Assembly (NCBI RefSeq): GCF_001936595.1
Contig: NZ_MLBG01000001.1
Location: 81,072-145,071, forward strand
Source of the DNA: Desulfovibrio sp. DV
GTDB taxonomy: Bacteria > Desulfobacterota > Desulfovibrionia > Desulfovibrionales > Desulfovibrionaceae
Direction of reading: 5' to 3'
DNA: 64,000 nt
Part shown: piece by piece, positions 8,756 through 16,770 of the stretch
Layout: each line of letters begins with the position of its first letter
How positions within the stretch are numbered: the stretch's first letter is position 1
The notes under the pieces: model-generated
The model's input: only the letters and a program-made list of their open reading frames with translations
What the model was told of the DNA's origin: nothing
Database searches by the model: none
Made by a program: the position numbers and the translations under genes

Positions 8756-9719
8756 TGTAGACGTCCTTGCTATCCTCGATGGTCACGCCACCGGCCACGG
8801 CCATCTCCATCAGGCCGGCGGCAAAGGTCTTGTCGTCAAACCCCATGCGCCGCACATAGCGGGCGGCCGGGGCGGAGAGGTCGGCCGGCGGGGTGAAAAG
8901 CGGTATGGTCAGGCCGCGCGCCGGGTCGCGCCCGACCAGAAACCAGGCGGTCAGGAAAAAGGCCGTCACTACCGCCAGACCGGCGGCAGCCATGTGAAAG
9001 GCCGGGCCGGACAGGGCGCGACCAACCGGCGTTGGCAGGGTGACAAAGCCTTTGGAAAAGGCCACGGCCACGGTCAGTCCCTGGCCGGGAGGCAGCATGC
9101 CGGTTGTCTCGCAGAAAAAAACGCCCGGCCTGACGGCAATGGCGTAGTCGCGCCCCTTGGCCCCGGTTGGACCGGTGTAGGCGGCGTGTTGCCTGATCGC
9201 GGCTCCGGGGGGCAGAGAGATCGTGGTGGTTGCCTTGTCGATGGGCAGACGCCACCCGTTGCCGGTGACGTTCCAGTAGAGTTCGTCGTAGTCGCCAAAC
9301 TGGCCGATCTGGCCGTCGGTGACGTAGGTCAGTTCGTAGACGTACTCGCCCGGGGAAAGAAAGCGGCCTTTTTTTCCCATGTAGACCTTGATGCCGTTTC
9401 CGGCCGATTCGGTACGGTAGTCTTCGCTGTGTCCGTCGCGGCGTACGGACAGGACGCGAAACCCTGCCGTCACCGCTTTGCCGTCAGGAGCAGTGTACCG
9501 GGTGGGAAATTCCCGAACGATGCCCTGGCGGATACTGGCCCCGGTGGCCTGGACACGGATGGTTTCGGTGACGGTCAGGTCTGCTGTCGGATCGATCGCC
9601 ACCTGGCTGTCAAAGGACAGGATGCGCTCGGAGGCTCCATCGGCCGAAGCCGCCCAAAGCGTGGCGGGGAGGCTTGCCAGGAGGAATAAAAGGAGGCTTG
9701 CGACCCATTTGCGGATCAC
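8697..9719 (-). CDS. DUF2207 membrane protein, N-terminal part
   Basis: First half of the DUF2207 protein: signal peptide (WVASLLLFLLASLPATLWAA), extracytoplasmic immunoglobulin-like domain of ~200 residues with conserved VTETIRV and ELYWNVTGNGW segments, one membrane helix (AAAGLAVVTAFFLTAWFLVG) and the RYVRRMGFDDKTFAAGL motif. Past residue ~322 the frame reads into unrelated sequence and stops. Family members are ~600-650 residues in one chain, so this plus the 7817-8755 frame equals one normal protein. The start is GTG 9719, overlapping the stop of lemA as GTGA, which implies translational coupling; LemA-DUF2207 pairs are common. Confidence 0.8.
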   Translation of the reverse strand: MIRKWVASLLLFLLASLPATLWAASADGASERILSFDSQVAIDPTADLTVTETIRVQATGASIRQGIVREFPTRYTAPDGKAVTAGFRVLSVRRDGHSEDYRTESAGNGIKVYMGKKGRFLSPGEYVYELTYVTDGQIGQFGDYDELYWNVTGNGWRLPIDKATTTISLPPGAAIRQHAAYTGPTGAKGRDYAIAVRPGVFFCETTGMLPPGQGLTVAVAFSKGFVTLPTPVGRALSGPAFHMAAAGLAVVTAFFLTAWFLVGRDPARGLTIPLFTPPADLSAPAARYVRRMGFDDKTFAAGLMEMAVAGGVTIEDSKDVYIVGRGKKRLPQGLLAGRHP

Positions 9720-10288
9720 GACCCGGCTCCGTCGTCGAAGCTGACGCGGGGGGCGTTGCGGTCGGCCGGGTCGTCGAGTTCAAAATAGGGCAGCACGGAA
9801 AATCCGAAGGCCCCGGACAGAAGATTGGCCGGAAAGGTCTGGACCCGGTTGTTCTGGGCGCGGGCTGCGCCGTTATAGTAGCGCCGCGCCATTTGGATCT
9901 CGGTCTCTATGCCGGCCAGATCTTGTTGCAGGGAGGCAAAATTTTCACTGGCCCGCAGTTGCGGGTAGCTTTCGGCCACAGCAAACAACCGCCCAAGAGC
10001 CTGGGTTAGTTCGCCTTCCAGTCGGAAACGGGTGGTATCATCCGGTGCGGCAGCAATTTTGGAACGCAGCCCCGTCACCGATTCCAGTACACCGCGTTCA
10101 TGCCCCATGTAGCCTTTGACGGCGGCCACCAGATTGGGAATGAGATCGGCTCGGCGTTTGAGTTGTACATCCACGCCGCTTTTGGCCTCGTCGGCGAGAT
10201 TGCGGCCACGGATGAGGCCATTGTACAGGCCGACGGCGTACAGGGCGAGCAGCACGATGACGCCGGCAAGAATAAACAGGACGGTCAT
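9716..10288 (-). CDS. lemA: LemA family protein
   Basis: 190-residue LemA-type protein: one N-terminal membrane anchor (VLFILAGVIVLLALYAVGLYN), then the helical LemA domain with hallmark VQLKRRADLIPNLVAAVKGY, the YPQLRASENFASLQ segment and ARRYYNGAARAQNNRVQTFP. Family function is poorly known; it is usually encoded beside TPM or DUF2207 membrane proteins, as here. Start ATG 10288 is preceded by AAGGAG at ideal distance. First gene of the lemA-DUF2207 operon. Confidence 0.92.
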   Translation of the reverse strand: MTVLFILAGVIVLLALYAVGLYNGLIRGRNLADEAKSGVDVQLKRRADLIPNLVAAVKGYMGHERGVLESVTGLRSKIAAAPDDTTRFRLEGELTQALGRLFAVAESYPQLRASENFASLQQDLAGIETEIQMARRYYNGAARAQNNRVQTFPANLLSGAFGFSVLPYFELDDPADRNAPRVSFDDGAGS

Positions 10289-10445
10289 GGGACGCTCCTT
10301 GCAAAACACTTGGGGATATACGTACCATTTTCTCTAGCGGAAATCGGGGCGTTCGCGCAACCGGCATGGTGTTGGTGATTCTTCCCTTGGCGGTCTGCGG
10401 GTGCTAGGTAGGGGCGACGGGACGACCCGACACAGGGGGCTTCAC

Positions 10446-12467
10446 ATGGGCGCTATCGGCATCTGGCGTGATGAATTGCAGGACGATGTGGCCCGCCTCC
10501 TGGAGGCGGCCGGGCACGAGACGGTCGAGCTTGCGGCCGGCTCGCAACTTCCCGGAGGCTTGGCCCTGCTGCTGGGCGATGCCCGGACCGTGCTGGCCCA
10601 TGCCGGCCGGATTGCCGCCCAAAGGGCCAAAGAGGGGGAGGGCCGGTTGCCGGTCCTGGCCGTCCTGGCCGCAACAGCCGACGACGCAGCCATCAAGGCG
10701 GTGTTGGCCGTGGCCGATGAGGTGATTCGCCGGCCTGTGGCTGCGGCCGAACTGTCGGTCCGGGTCGGGAGGCTTCTGGCCTGCCGGGGACAGTCGTTGG
10801 CCATTGGCGAACTAAGGACGTACAGCGATGGTACGAAAACCGCCCTGGCTGCCGCCAGCGCCGATCTGTCTCGCCGGGTCAAGGCCCTGCACTGCCTCTC
10901 CGAGGTCCATGCTGTAATCCAGCGGTTCGGCCAACCCCGCGAAGAGTTGTTTAAAGGAGTCGTTGCCCTTATTGCCCCGGCCATGCGCTGGCCGCAGGCT
11001 GCTCATGCCCGGGTGCTGGCCGATGGCGGAGAGTTCCCCTCGCCTGGATTTCGTCAGGGACCGTGCCAACTGCGTTTCCCCCTGGCTGGATCGGGACAAC
11101 CCGATGCCGCCCTGGAAGTCTTTTACGACGCCGAAGAACCTGCCTCCGGGGATCGCTGCTTTGACGCCGAAGAAGTCGAACTCGTGCGCCTTGTGGCCCA
11201 GCGCCTGGACCGGACCCTGGCCCGGCTTGGAGCCGAAGCCGCCCTGGCCCGGGAGCGCGAATTTTCCGCCCTGCTCATGAATACCCTGCCCGGCGGGGTG
11301 GTCCGGTTGAACCGGGACGGGGCCATCGTTTTTTGCAACCCCCGGGCCGCAGCCGTCCTTGAACTGCAAAATCGAAGTCTCGGCTCCCATGCCTACGACG
11401 ATCCCGGTTTCGGCTCAGCCGATGTGGACGGACGCCCCCTGGCCGATGGCGCGCATCCCTTTGTCCGGGTCCTGGCCACCGGTCGGCCGGTCTACGACAT
11501 GGTGCTTTCCATTGCCCGGCCCGTGGGCGGAAGGCGCTTTGTCTCGGTGAGCGCCGCGCCGCTTTTCGCCCCGGACGGCACAGTGGATGAGGTGGTGGTG
11601 AGCATCGTCGACGTCACCGGCCAGAAGTCCATGGAGCGCCAACTGGCCCATGCCCTTAAAATGGAGTCGCTTGGCCAACTGGCCGCCGGCATCGCCCACG
11701 AGATCAACACCCCGGTGCAGTATGTGGGCGGCAATCTGGAATTTCTGGGCAACACCTTCGGCCAACTGCTGGAGCTGCTCGACAAGCTGGCGGCTTCGGC
11801 CCTGGCCGGGCAGGGGGATCGGAGTCTGGCCGAGGAACTGGCAACGCTTCTTGGCAACGAGGAGCTGCGGTTTATCTTGGAAGAAACGCCGGCCGCCATT
11901 CGGGAATCCAAGGAGGGCCTGGACCGGGTGGCCGCCATTGTCCTTTCCATGAAACGGTTTGCCCATCCGGGCAATGAATTGCCCCAGCCTGTGGACGTGG
12001 CCGGGGCTGTGGCCGACACTCTGGCCGTTTCCCGCAGCGCCTGGAAATTTGCGGCCGATGTCAGCGTGGAAATCGACGCCGATGTGCCGCCGGTGCTGTT
12101 TGTTCCGGGCGATTTCAACCAGATTCTGCTCAACATCGTGGTCAATGCCGCCCAGGCCATCGAGGAAAAATTCGCTCCAACCGGCCGCAAGGGCCATATC
12201 GCCATTCGGGCGGCGCGCAGCGGCGCCGGCGTGGAGCTGGTCATTGCCGACGACGGACCCGGCATCCCGGCCACCATCCGCCAGCGCATTTTCGATCCTT
12301 TTTTCACCACCAAGCCCGTGGGCAAGGGCACCGGGCAGGGTCTGGCCATTGTCCACGCCCTTTTGGAGCGCCACAAAGCCGGGCTGGATGTCCTGTCCTC
12401 GCCCGGGGAAGGGACGAGCTTCGTGCTGCGCCTGCCCGTGGCCGAACAGGCCAAAATCGGCCGCTAG
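10446..12467 (+). CDS. PAS/GAF sensor histidine kinase, soluble
   Basis: 673-residue cytoplasmic kinase. In order: an N-terminal ~115-residue receiver-like domain without phospho-acceptor signature (VIRRPVAAAELSVRVGRLL), a GAF-like domain (~150-265), a PAS domain (LLMNTLPGGVVRLNRDGA, ~275-395), dimerisation helix with phospho-His418 in AAGIAHEINTPVQYV, N box NQILLNIVVNAAQAIEE, G1 DDGPGIP, F box, and G2 GKGTGQGLAIVHALLERH. No transmembrane segments. The long insert between the H and N boxes is typical of the deltaproteobacterial AHEINTP kinase group. Start ATG 10446 follows AGGGGG. It stands alone with no adjacent regulator, so the partner is unknown. Confidence 0.88.
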   Translation: MGAIGIWRDELQDDVARLLEAAGHETVELAAGSQLPGGLALLLGDARTVLAHAGRIAAQRAKEGEGRLPVLAVLAATADDAAIKAVLAVADEVIRRPVAAAELSVRVGRLLACRGQSLAIGELRTYSDGTKTALAAASADLSRRVKALHCLSEVHAVIQRFGQPREELFKGVVALIAPAMRWPQAAHARVLADGGEFPSPGFRQGPCQLRFPLAGSGQPDAALEVFYDAEEPASGDRCFDAEEVELVRLVAQRLDRTLARLGAEAALAREREFSALLMNTLPGGVVRLNRDGAIVFCNPRAAAVLELQNRSLGSHAYDDPGFGSADVDGRPLADGAHPFVRVLATGRPVYDMVLSIARPVGGRRFVSVSAAPLFAPDGTVDEVVVSIVDVTGQKSMERQLAHALKMESLGQLAAGIAHEINTPVQYVGGNLEFLGNTFGQLLELLDKLAASALAGQGDRSLAEELATLLGNEELRFILEETPAAIRESKEGLDRVAAIVLSMKRFAHPGNELPQPVDVAGAVADTLAVSRSAWKFAADVSVEIDADVPPVLFVPGDFNQILLNIVVNAAQAIEEKFAPTGRKGHIAIRAARSGAGVELVIADDGPGIPATIRQRIFDPFFTTKPVGKGTGQGLAIVHALLERHKAGLDVLSSPGEGTSFVLRLPVAEQAKIGR

Positions 12468-12547
12468 CCACGGTTGCGGCCGGTCGCGCAGCCGGGTATC
12501 CTGACCGGCGTCGTCGTGGTCCTTTGCAAGCGACGCCAGGAGGATAC

Positions 12548-14503
12548 ATGCCAACCGGAGCAACCCCCGTTGTTGCCACCTGCACCCGCGATTGCCCGAG
12601 CGCCTGCGGTCTTCTGGCCCATGTCGAAAACGGCCGGGTGGTCAAACTGACCGGCAACCCGGACCATCCCGTCAACCTGGGTACGGTCTGCCGCAAGGCT
12701 CCGGCCTTTGTGCGCCGCATGAACAGCCCCCATCGGGTGCTTTCGCCGCTTCGCCGCCGCAACGGGACCTGGGTGGCGGTTTCCTGGAAAGACGCCCTGG
12801 ACGAAATGGCCGACCGGCTCAAGGATTGCGTGGACCGGCTTGGGCCGGAGTCTATCCTCTATTATATGGGCTTTGGCGAGCGCACGGCGCTCAAAATCCT
12901 CAATGCCCGCTTTTTCGCCCATCTCGGCGGGGTCACCACCCTTCGCGGGACGCTGTGCGGCGGCACAGGCTATGCCGCCCAGAGCCTGGATTACGGTCCC
13001 CGCGTCTCCCACGATCCGGTCGATCTGGCCAATGCCCGCACCATCGTCTTGTGGGGCAGAAATCCCGCCGCCACCCAGTTCGGGCTCATGCCGCATCTGC
13101 GCCAGGCCCGGGAGCGGGGCGCCAAGGTGGTGCTTATTGATCCGCGAAACAGCGAATCGGCCGCCCTGGCCGACGTCCATATCCGGCCCAAGCCCGGCCG
13201 CGACGCCTTCCTGGCCCTGGCTGTGGCGAAGTACATTATTGAGCAAGGCTGGCAGGATCAGGAATTCCTGGCCAAATACACCGACAACCTGGAAGCTTTT
13301 TTAGACCTCCTGGCCCGGTTGTCCTTCGAGGAGTTGCTTGCGGCCTGCGACGTGGACGCACTCGCCATCGACGTCCTGGCCCGCGACTACATTATCGGCC
13401 GGCCCACGGCCACGCTCCTTGGCTGGGGCCTGCACCGCTTCACCCTCGGGCATGAGATGATCCGGGCCGTGGACGCCCTGGGTGCCGTCTCCGGCAACAT
13501 CGGCATCCCCGGCGGCGGCGTGTCCCAGGGCTTCGAGGAATGGGGTCCGTACGACCAGGATCTTTGGGGCACGAACCTCCACCCGCCCCGGCGCACCTTT
13601 CTCATGCCGCAGATCGGCCGGGAAATCCTGGAAGCGTCCGATCCGCCTGTGGGCATGGCCGTCATCACCGCAGCCAATCCGGTATGCATGGCCCCCAATT
13701 CCGACCTTGTGGCAAAGGCCCTGGACAGCGTGCCCTTTGTCGTGACCATGAACATGTTCCTCGATGATACGGCCGACCACGCCGACCTGTTTCTGCCCTG
13801 TGCCGCTTTTTATGAGCAGCGCGACATCGTGGCCAGCTTCGGCCACAATCTGGTCGGGCCGCTTCTTCGGGCTGTCGATCCGCCGGGCGAGTGCCGGTCC
13901 CAGTTCGATATTTTCATGGATCTGGCCACGCGCTTTCCCTTTGCCGGCGAGTACGTCAAATCCGAAGAAGCGTGGCTGCGCCTGCTTTTGCGTCCGCTCT
14001 TGGAAAAGGGCGTGGCCTGGGATGACCTGTGGCGCGGCCCGGTGCGTATCCCGGACGCGCCGCTGGTGCCCTGGGCCAACGGCCGGTTTGACACCCCGTC
14101 CGGCCGCTTCCAGCTTTTGACCGAGGTCACGGCCTGCGCCGATTGCCGCGACGCTGCGCGCTATCCCTACCATCTGCTGACGGTCGGCGGGGCGCGCCAT
14201 CTGTGTTCCGAGCGCGAACCCGGCGACGGCGACGGCCCGGCCGAACTGACCATGGCCTCCGAGGTGGCCCTGCGCCTGGGCCTTGCCGACGGCAGCCCGG
14301 CCCGCATGGTCAGCCCCCTTGGCAGCCTGGCCGTCACCGTGCGCCACGACCCGACCCTTCGCCCGGACGTGGTGGCCTGTGACCGGGGCGGCTGGCAAAA
14401 GACCGGCCAGGGCGTCAACCGGCTCATCCCGGACATGGTGAGCGAAGTCGGGCAGGGCACGCCGTATTACGAGGCCCGAGTGGATGTGGAGGCGCTGTCA
14501 TGA
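12548..14503 (+). CDS. molybdopterin-dependent oxidoreductase, cytoplasmic
   Basis: 651-residue member of the molybdopterin oxidoreductase (DMSO reductase) superfamily. N-terminal [4Fe-4S] motif CTRDCPSAC followed by the fourth cysteine in LGTVCRKAP; then Mo-bisPGD binding domains (LWGRNPAATQFGL, HIRPKPGRDAFLALAVAKYI, NIGIPGGGVSQG, FLDDTADHADLFLPC) and the C-terminal molydopterin dinucleotide-binding barrel (LTMASEVALRLGLADGSPA). There is no Tat signal, so it is cytoplasmic. The substrate cannot be told from sequence; no formate-dehydrogenase Sec/Cys motif was seen. Start ATG 12548 with AGGAGG just upstream. Its stop overlaps the next start (ATGA). Confidence 0.85.
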   Translation: MPTGATPVVATCTRDCPSACGLLAHVENGRVVKLTGNPDHPVNLGTVCRKAPAFVRRMNSPHRVLSPLRRRNGTWVAVSWKDALDEMADRLKDCVDRLGPESILYYMGFGERTALKILNARFFAHLGGVTTLRGTLCGGTGYAAQSLDYGPRVSHDPVDLANARTIVLWGRNPAATQFGLMPHLRQARERGAKVVLIDPRNSESAALADVHIRPKPGRDAFLALAVAKYIIEQGWQDQEFLAKYTDNLEAFLDLLARLSFEELLAACDVDALAIDVLARDYIIGRPTATLLGWGLHRFTLGHEMIRAVDALGAVSGNIGIPGGGVSQGFEEWGPYDQDLWGTNLHPPRRTFLMPQIGREILEASDPPVGMAVITAANPVCMAPNSDLVAKALDSVPFVVTMNMFLDDTADHADLFLPCAAFYEQRDIVASFGHNLVGPLLRAVDPPGECRSQFDIFMDLATRFPFAGEYVKSEEAWLRLLLRPLLEKGVAWDDLWRGPVRIPDAPLVPWANGRFDTPSGRFQLLTEVTACADCRDAARYPYHLLTVGGARHLCSEREPGDGDGPAELTMASEVALRLGLADGSPARMVSPLGSLAVTVRHDPTLRPDVVACDRGGWQKTGQGVNRLIPDMVSEVGQGTPYYEARVDVEALS

Positions 14504-14832
14504 TCGCGCGGGAATGGAAATGCCTGTGCCCTGGGAAGCACCGCGACGGGTTTCTCAAGCATCTCTATGCCACCGGCGTGGCCGAGACCTCGGTGCTGCC
14601 GGGTTTTTGCGGCTATCAAATTCTTGAGCGGGAGCTTGAAGGCGAAATTGAAGTGACGCTTGTGACCTACTGGACATCGCTTGAGGACGTCCAAGCCTTT
14701 GCCGGCGAGGACATCGGGCGAGCGGTGCTCTATCCGGGCGACGACGTGTATGAGATCGTCCCGGAGACGGTGGTGCGGCATTATGAGGTGGTGGGGGCGG
14801 GGTGGCCCGAAAGCGGGAACGGTGCGGTCTAA
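14500..14832 (+). CDS. ABM-fold (antibiotic biosynthesis monooxygenase-like) protein
   Basis: 110-residue protein with the dimeric alpha/beta-barrel pattern: FLKHLYATGVAETSVLPGFCGYQIL, then EVTLVTYWTSLEDVQAFAGED, then AVLYPGDDVYEI. Such proteins act as cofactor-free oxygenases or as small-molecule binding modules. ATGA overlap with the molybdopterin enzyme gene indicates coupling, so it may serve that enzyme, perhaps as a maturation or accessory factor; that is inference. Confidence 0.7.
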   Translation: MIAREWKCLCPGKHRDGFLKHLYATGVAETSVLPGFCGYQILERELEGEIEVTLVTYWTSLEDVQAFAGEDIGRAVLYPGDDVYEIVPETVVRHYEVVGAGWPESGNGAV

Positions 14833-14869
14833 AAAAGCCGCCCCGCTGGGTCCGTAACAGCGGGGCGGC
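14831..14869 (-). terminator. intrinsic terminator for the nif operon end
   Basis: Perfect 12-bp stem (GCCGCCCCGCTG / CAGCGGGGCGGC) with a 9-base loop at 14837-14869. On the minus strand it is followed by six T's (plus-strand A's 14831-14836), the classic intrinsic terminator for the ferredoxin gene. It also sits just after the stop of the convergent ABM gene and may act both ways. Confidence 0.85.
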
Positions 14870-14909
14870 GTCTATCGGGAATCCAATCCAAGCGGTTGGC
14901 AAACCGGCT

Positions 14910-15215
14910 TTACGTAAACAAATAGTCTTCGCAGGCTTCGCCCTTTTCCAGGGCGTCGAGCAACTCATCCACTTTATCTTCGCTGTCGATCTCTTTGTAC
15001 CACCAGTTATTGGGCATAACGACCACAACCGGTCCGTCTTCGCACTGCTTCAGGCATCCGGTGCTGACCACGCGGGCGTCAATGTCCCGGTCGAGAATGC
15101 CTTCTTCCATGTAGCCAAGCAGGTTGTGCGATCCCTTTTTGTGGCAGATGCCCTTGGCCTCGCCCTTGACGCGAAAGCTCGCGCAGACGTTGATCAGGTA
15201 TTGCGGCTTTTCCAT
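14910..15215 (-). CDS. thioredoxin-fold [2Fe-2S] ferredoxin of the nif operon
   Basis: 101-residue ferredoxin of the thioredoxin-like (Shethna/NuoE-type) [2Fe-2S] family. Ligands are visible as Cys11, Cys24, Cys54 and Cys58 (CASFR, GICHKKG, STGCLKQC). The acidic C terminus fits an electron carrier. It is the last gene of the nif transcript, 136 bases after nifK, separated by a long stem-loop. Members of this family are found beside nif genes; the likely role is electron supply or protection of nitrogenase (inference). ATG 15215 is the only good start. Confidence 0.88.
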   Translation of the reverse strand: MEKPQYLINVCASFRVKGEAKGICHKKGSHNLLGYMEEGILDRDIDARVVSTGCLKQCEDGPVVVVMPNNWWYKEIDSEDKVDELLDALEKGEACEDYLFT

Positions 15216-15284
15216 GTTCCGTGCGTCTCCCTCGTGTTGCGTCCAATAAAAATCCGACAGAATTTCAACTGGTGGAAACTTTGT

Positions 15285-15340
15285 CCCGGTGTGATGTCCT
15301 CGAAAGAGCGGTTAGGGCGCTTCGAGGACATCACACCGGG
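15285..15340 (-). promoter_or_regulatory. 20-bp perfect stem-loop between nifK and ferredoxin
   Basis: Arms 15285-15304 and 15321-15340 are perfectly complementary over 20 bp, with a 16-base loop. No T-run follows on the minus strand. It may act as an mRNA-stabilising or processing element that keeps nifHDK transcript levels above those of the ferredoxin, or as a factor-dependent attenuator. Confidence 0.75.
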
Positions 15341-15351
15341 CGTACTCACTG

Positions 15352-16737
15352 TTACAGCTGGAGCTCGAACCGGGTCTCGGGGGCGTCGCGGTCCAGACGA
15401 TCGAGGAGGGCTTCCAGGAACTTCTCCATCAGTCGCATGGCTCCGGAGTAGCCGACCGTGGGGAAGTACTGGTGGCCGACGCGGTCAAGGATCGGGAAGC
15501 CGTGGCGAATGAGCGGGATGTCCTCATCGCGGGCGATGTACTTGAGGTACGTGTTGCCAATGAGCAGGTCGACCGGGTCGTTTTTCACCCACTGGTGCAG
15601 CAGGAACATGTCGGCTTCGCCGCCGCACTTGAACTTGCAGTCATACGGCACGTCTTTGAGCAGTTCCGTCATGCGTTCGTCAAAGTACTTTCCGGCCGTG
15701 CCCGTGACCGTGTAGGCCGGGATCATGCCCAGGGTGACGCAGAACTCAACCAGGGCCAGGATCTGGTCGGGGTCGCCGGCCATGGCCACTTTCTTGCCGT
15801 AGAAGTACTGGCTGTAGTCGGAGAGGATGTCCACGACCTGGCCGCGCTCGAAGTTGATGGAGTCCGGCACGTCCTTGCCGGTCAGACGGCGCATCATGTC
15901 CACGAAGGCGTCGGTGGCCTTGAGGCCGATCGGCAGCGGCAGCACCTTGCCCGGAACCTTGAACTCGGAGTCGAGGTAGTTGACCGCCTCGGTGGTGGCC
16001 CAGCGGCCAAGGCCGATGGTGGCGATGGAGTCGCCCATGGTGGCGATCTCAGCCGGGGTGGCTCCGGCGTTGGGGTACATCTCATAGTGACCGGTCAGCG
16101 GGCCGTTTAAGACGCCGTTGGTGTCGGGCACCATGGTGATGTCGATGCCCATCATGCCGGCTAAGCGGCGCATTTCGGCCATGTCGGACGGTTCGCAAAA
16201 GCCCGGGATGATGTTGAGCTTGCCGTTTGGCGTGCCGGTCTTTTTGACGAAGCCCTTGAGGATGCCCTTGACCATGTTGGCGTAGCCGGTGACATGGGTG
16301 CCGACGTAGCTCGGCGTGCTGGCGTAGATGATGTGCTTGCCGTCGGGCACCTTGCCGTCGTCGATGGCCTTCTGGGAGATCTGGCGCAGATCGTCGCCGA
16401 TGGTCTCGGAGAGGCAGGTGGTGTGGATGGCGATGACCTCGGGGTCATAGAGGGTGAAGATGTTGTCGATGGCCGTGATCAGGTTGGACTGGCCGCCGAA
16501 CACCGAGGAACCTTCGGTGAAGGAGGAGGTTCCGGCCACGACCGGCTCCTTGTAGTGCCGGGTCAGGGCGGAGCGATGGTAGGCGCAGCAGCCCTGGGAA
16601 CCGTGGCTGTGGGGGAAACATCCCTTGACGCCAAGGGCCGCGTACATGGCGCCGACGGGCTGGCAGGTCTTGGCCGGGTTGACGGTGAGCGCGGAGCGTT
16701 CCTTGATCTCGCCGGTGGTATGTCTTAAGAGAGCCAT
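15352..16737 (-). CDS. nifK: nitrogenase MoFe protein beta chain
   Basis: 461 residues, beta subunit of the MoFe protein (dinitrogenase), which with NifD holds the P-cluster. P-cluster ligand regions are NPAKTCQPVGA, GVKGCFPHSHGSQGCC and IHTTCLSETIGDD. It lacks the ~50-residue N-terminal extension of proteobacterial NifK, as expected in the clostridial/methanogen-type group III enzymes; that extension normally wraps on NifD. The gene follows nifD by 33 bases. ATG 16737 is preceded by GAAAGGA. Confidence 0.97.
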   Translation of the reverse strand: MALLRHTTGEIKERSALTVNPAKTCQPVGAMYAALGVKGCFPHSHGSQGCCAYHRSALTRHYKEPVVAGTSSFTEGSSVFGGQSNLITAIDNIFTLYDPEVIAIHTTCLSETIGDDLRQISQKAIDDGKVPDGKHIIYASTPSYVGTHVTGYANMVKGILKGFVKKTGTPNGKLNIIPGFCEPSDMAEMRRLAGMMGIDITMVPDTNGVLNGPLTGHYEMYPNAGATPAEIATMGDSIATIGLGRWATTEAVNYLDSEFKVPGKVLPLPIGLKATDAFVDMMRRLTGKDVPDSINFERGQVVDILSDYSQYFYGKKVAMAGDPDQILALVEFCVTLGMIPAYTVTGTAGKYFDERMTELLKDVPYDCKFKCGGEADMFLLHQWVKNDPVDLLIGNTYLKYIARDEDIPLIRHGFPILDRVGHQYFPTVGYSGAMRLMEKFLEALLDRLDRDAPETRFELQL

Positions 16738-16770
16738 AATGCTTTCCTTTCTCGCAGATCGCGTTCGTTG

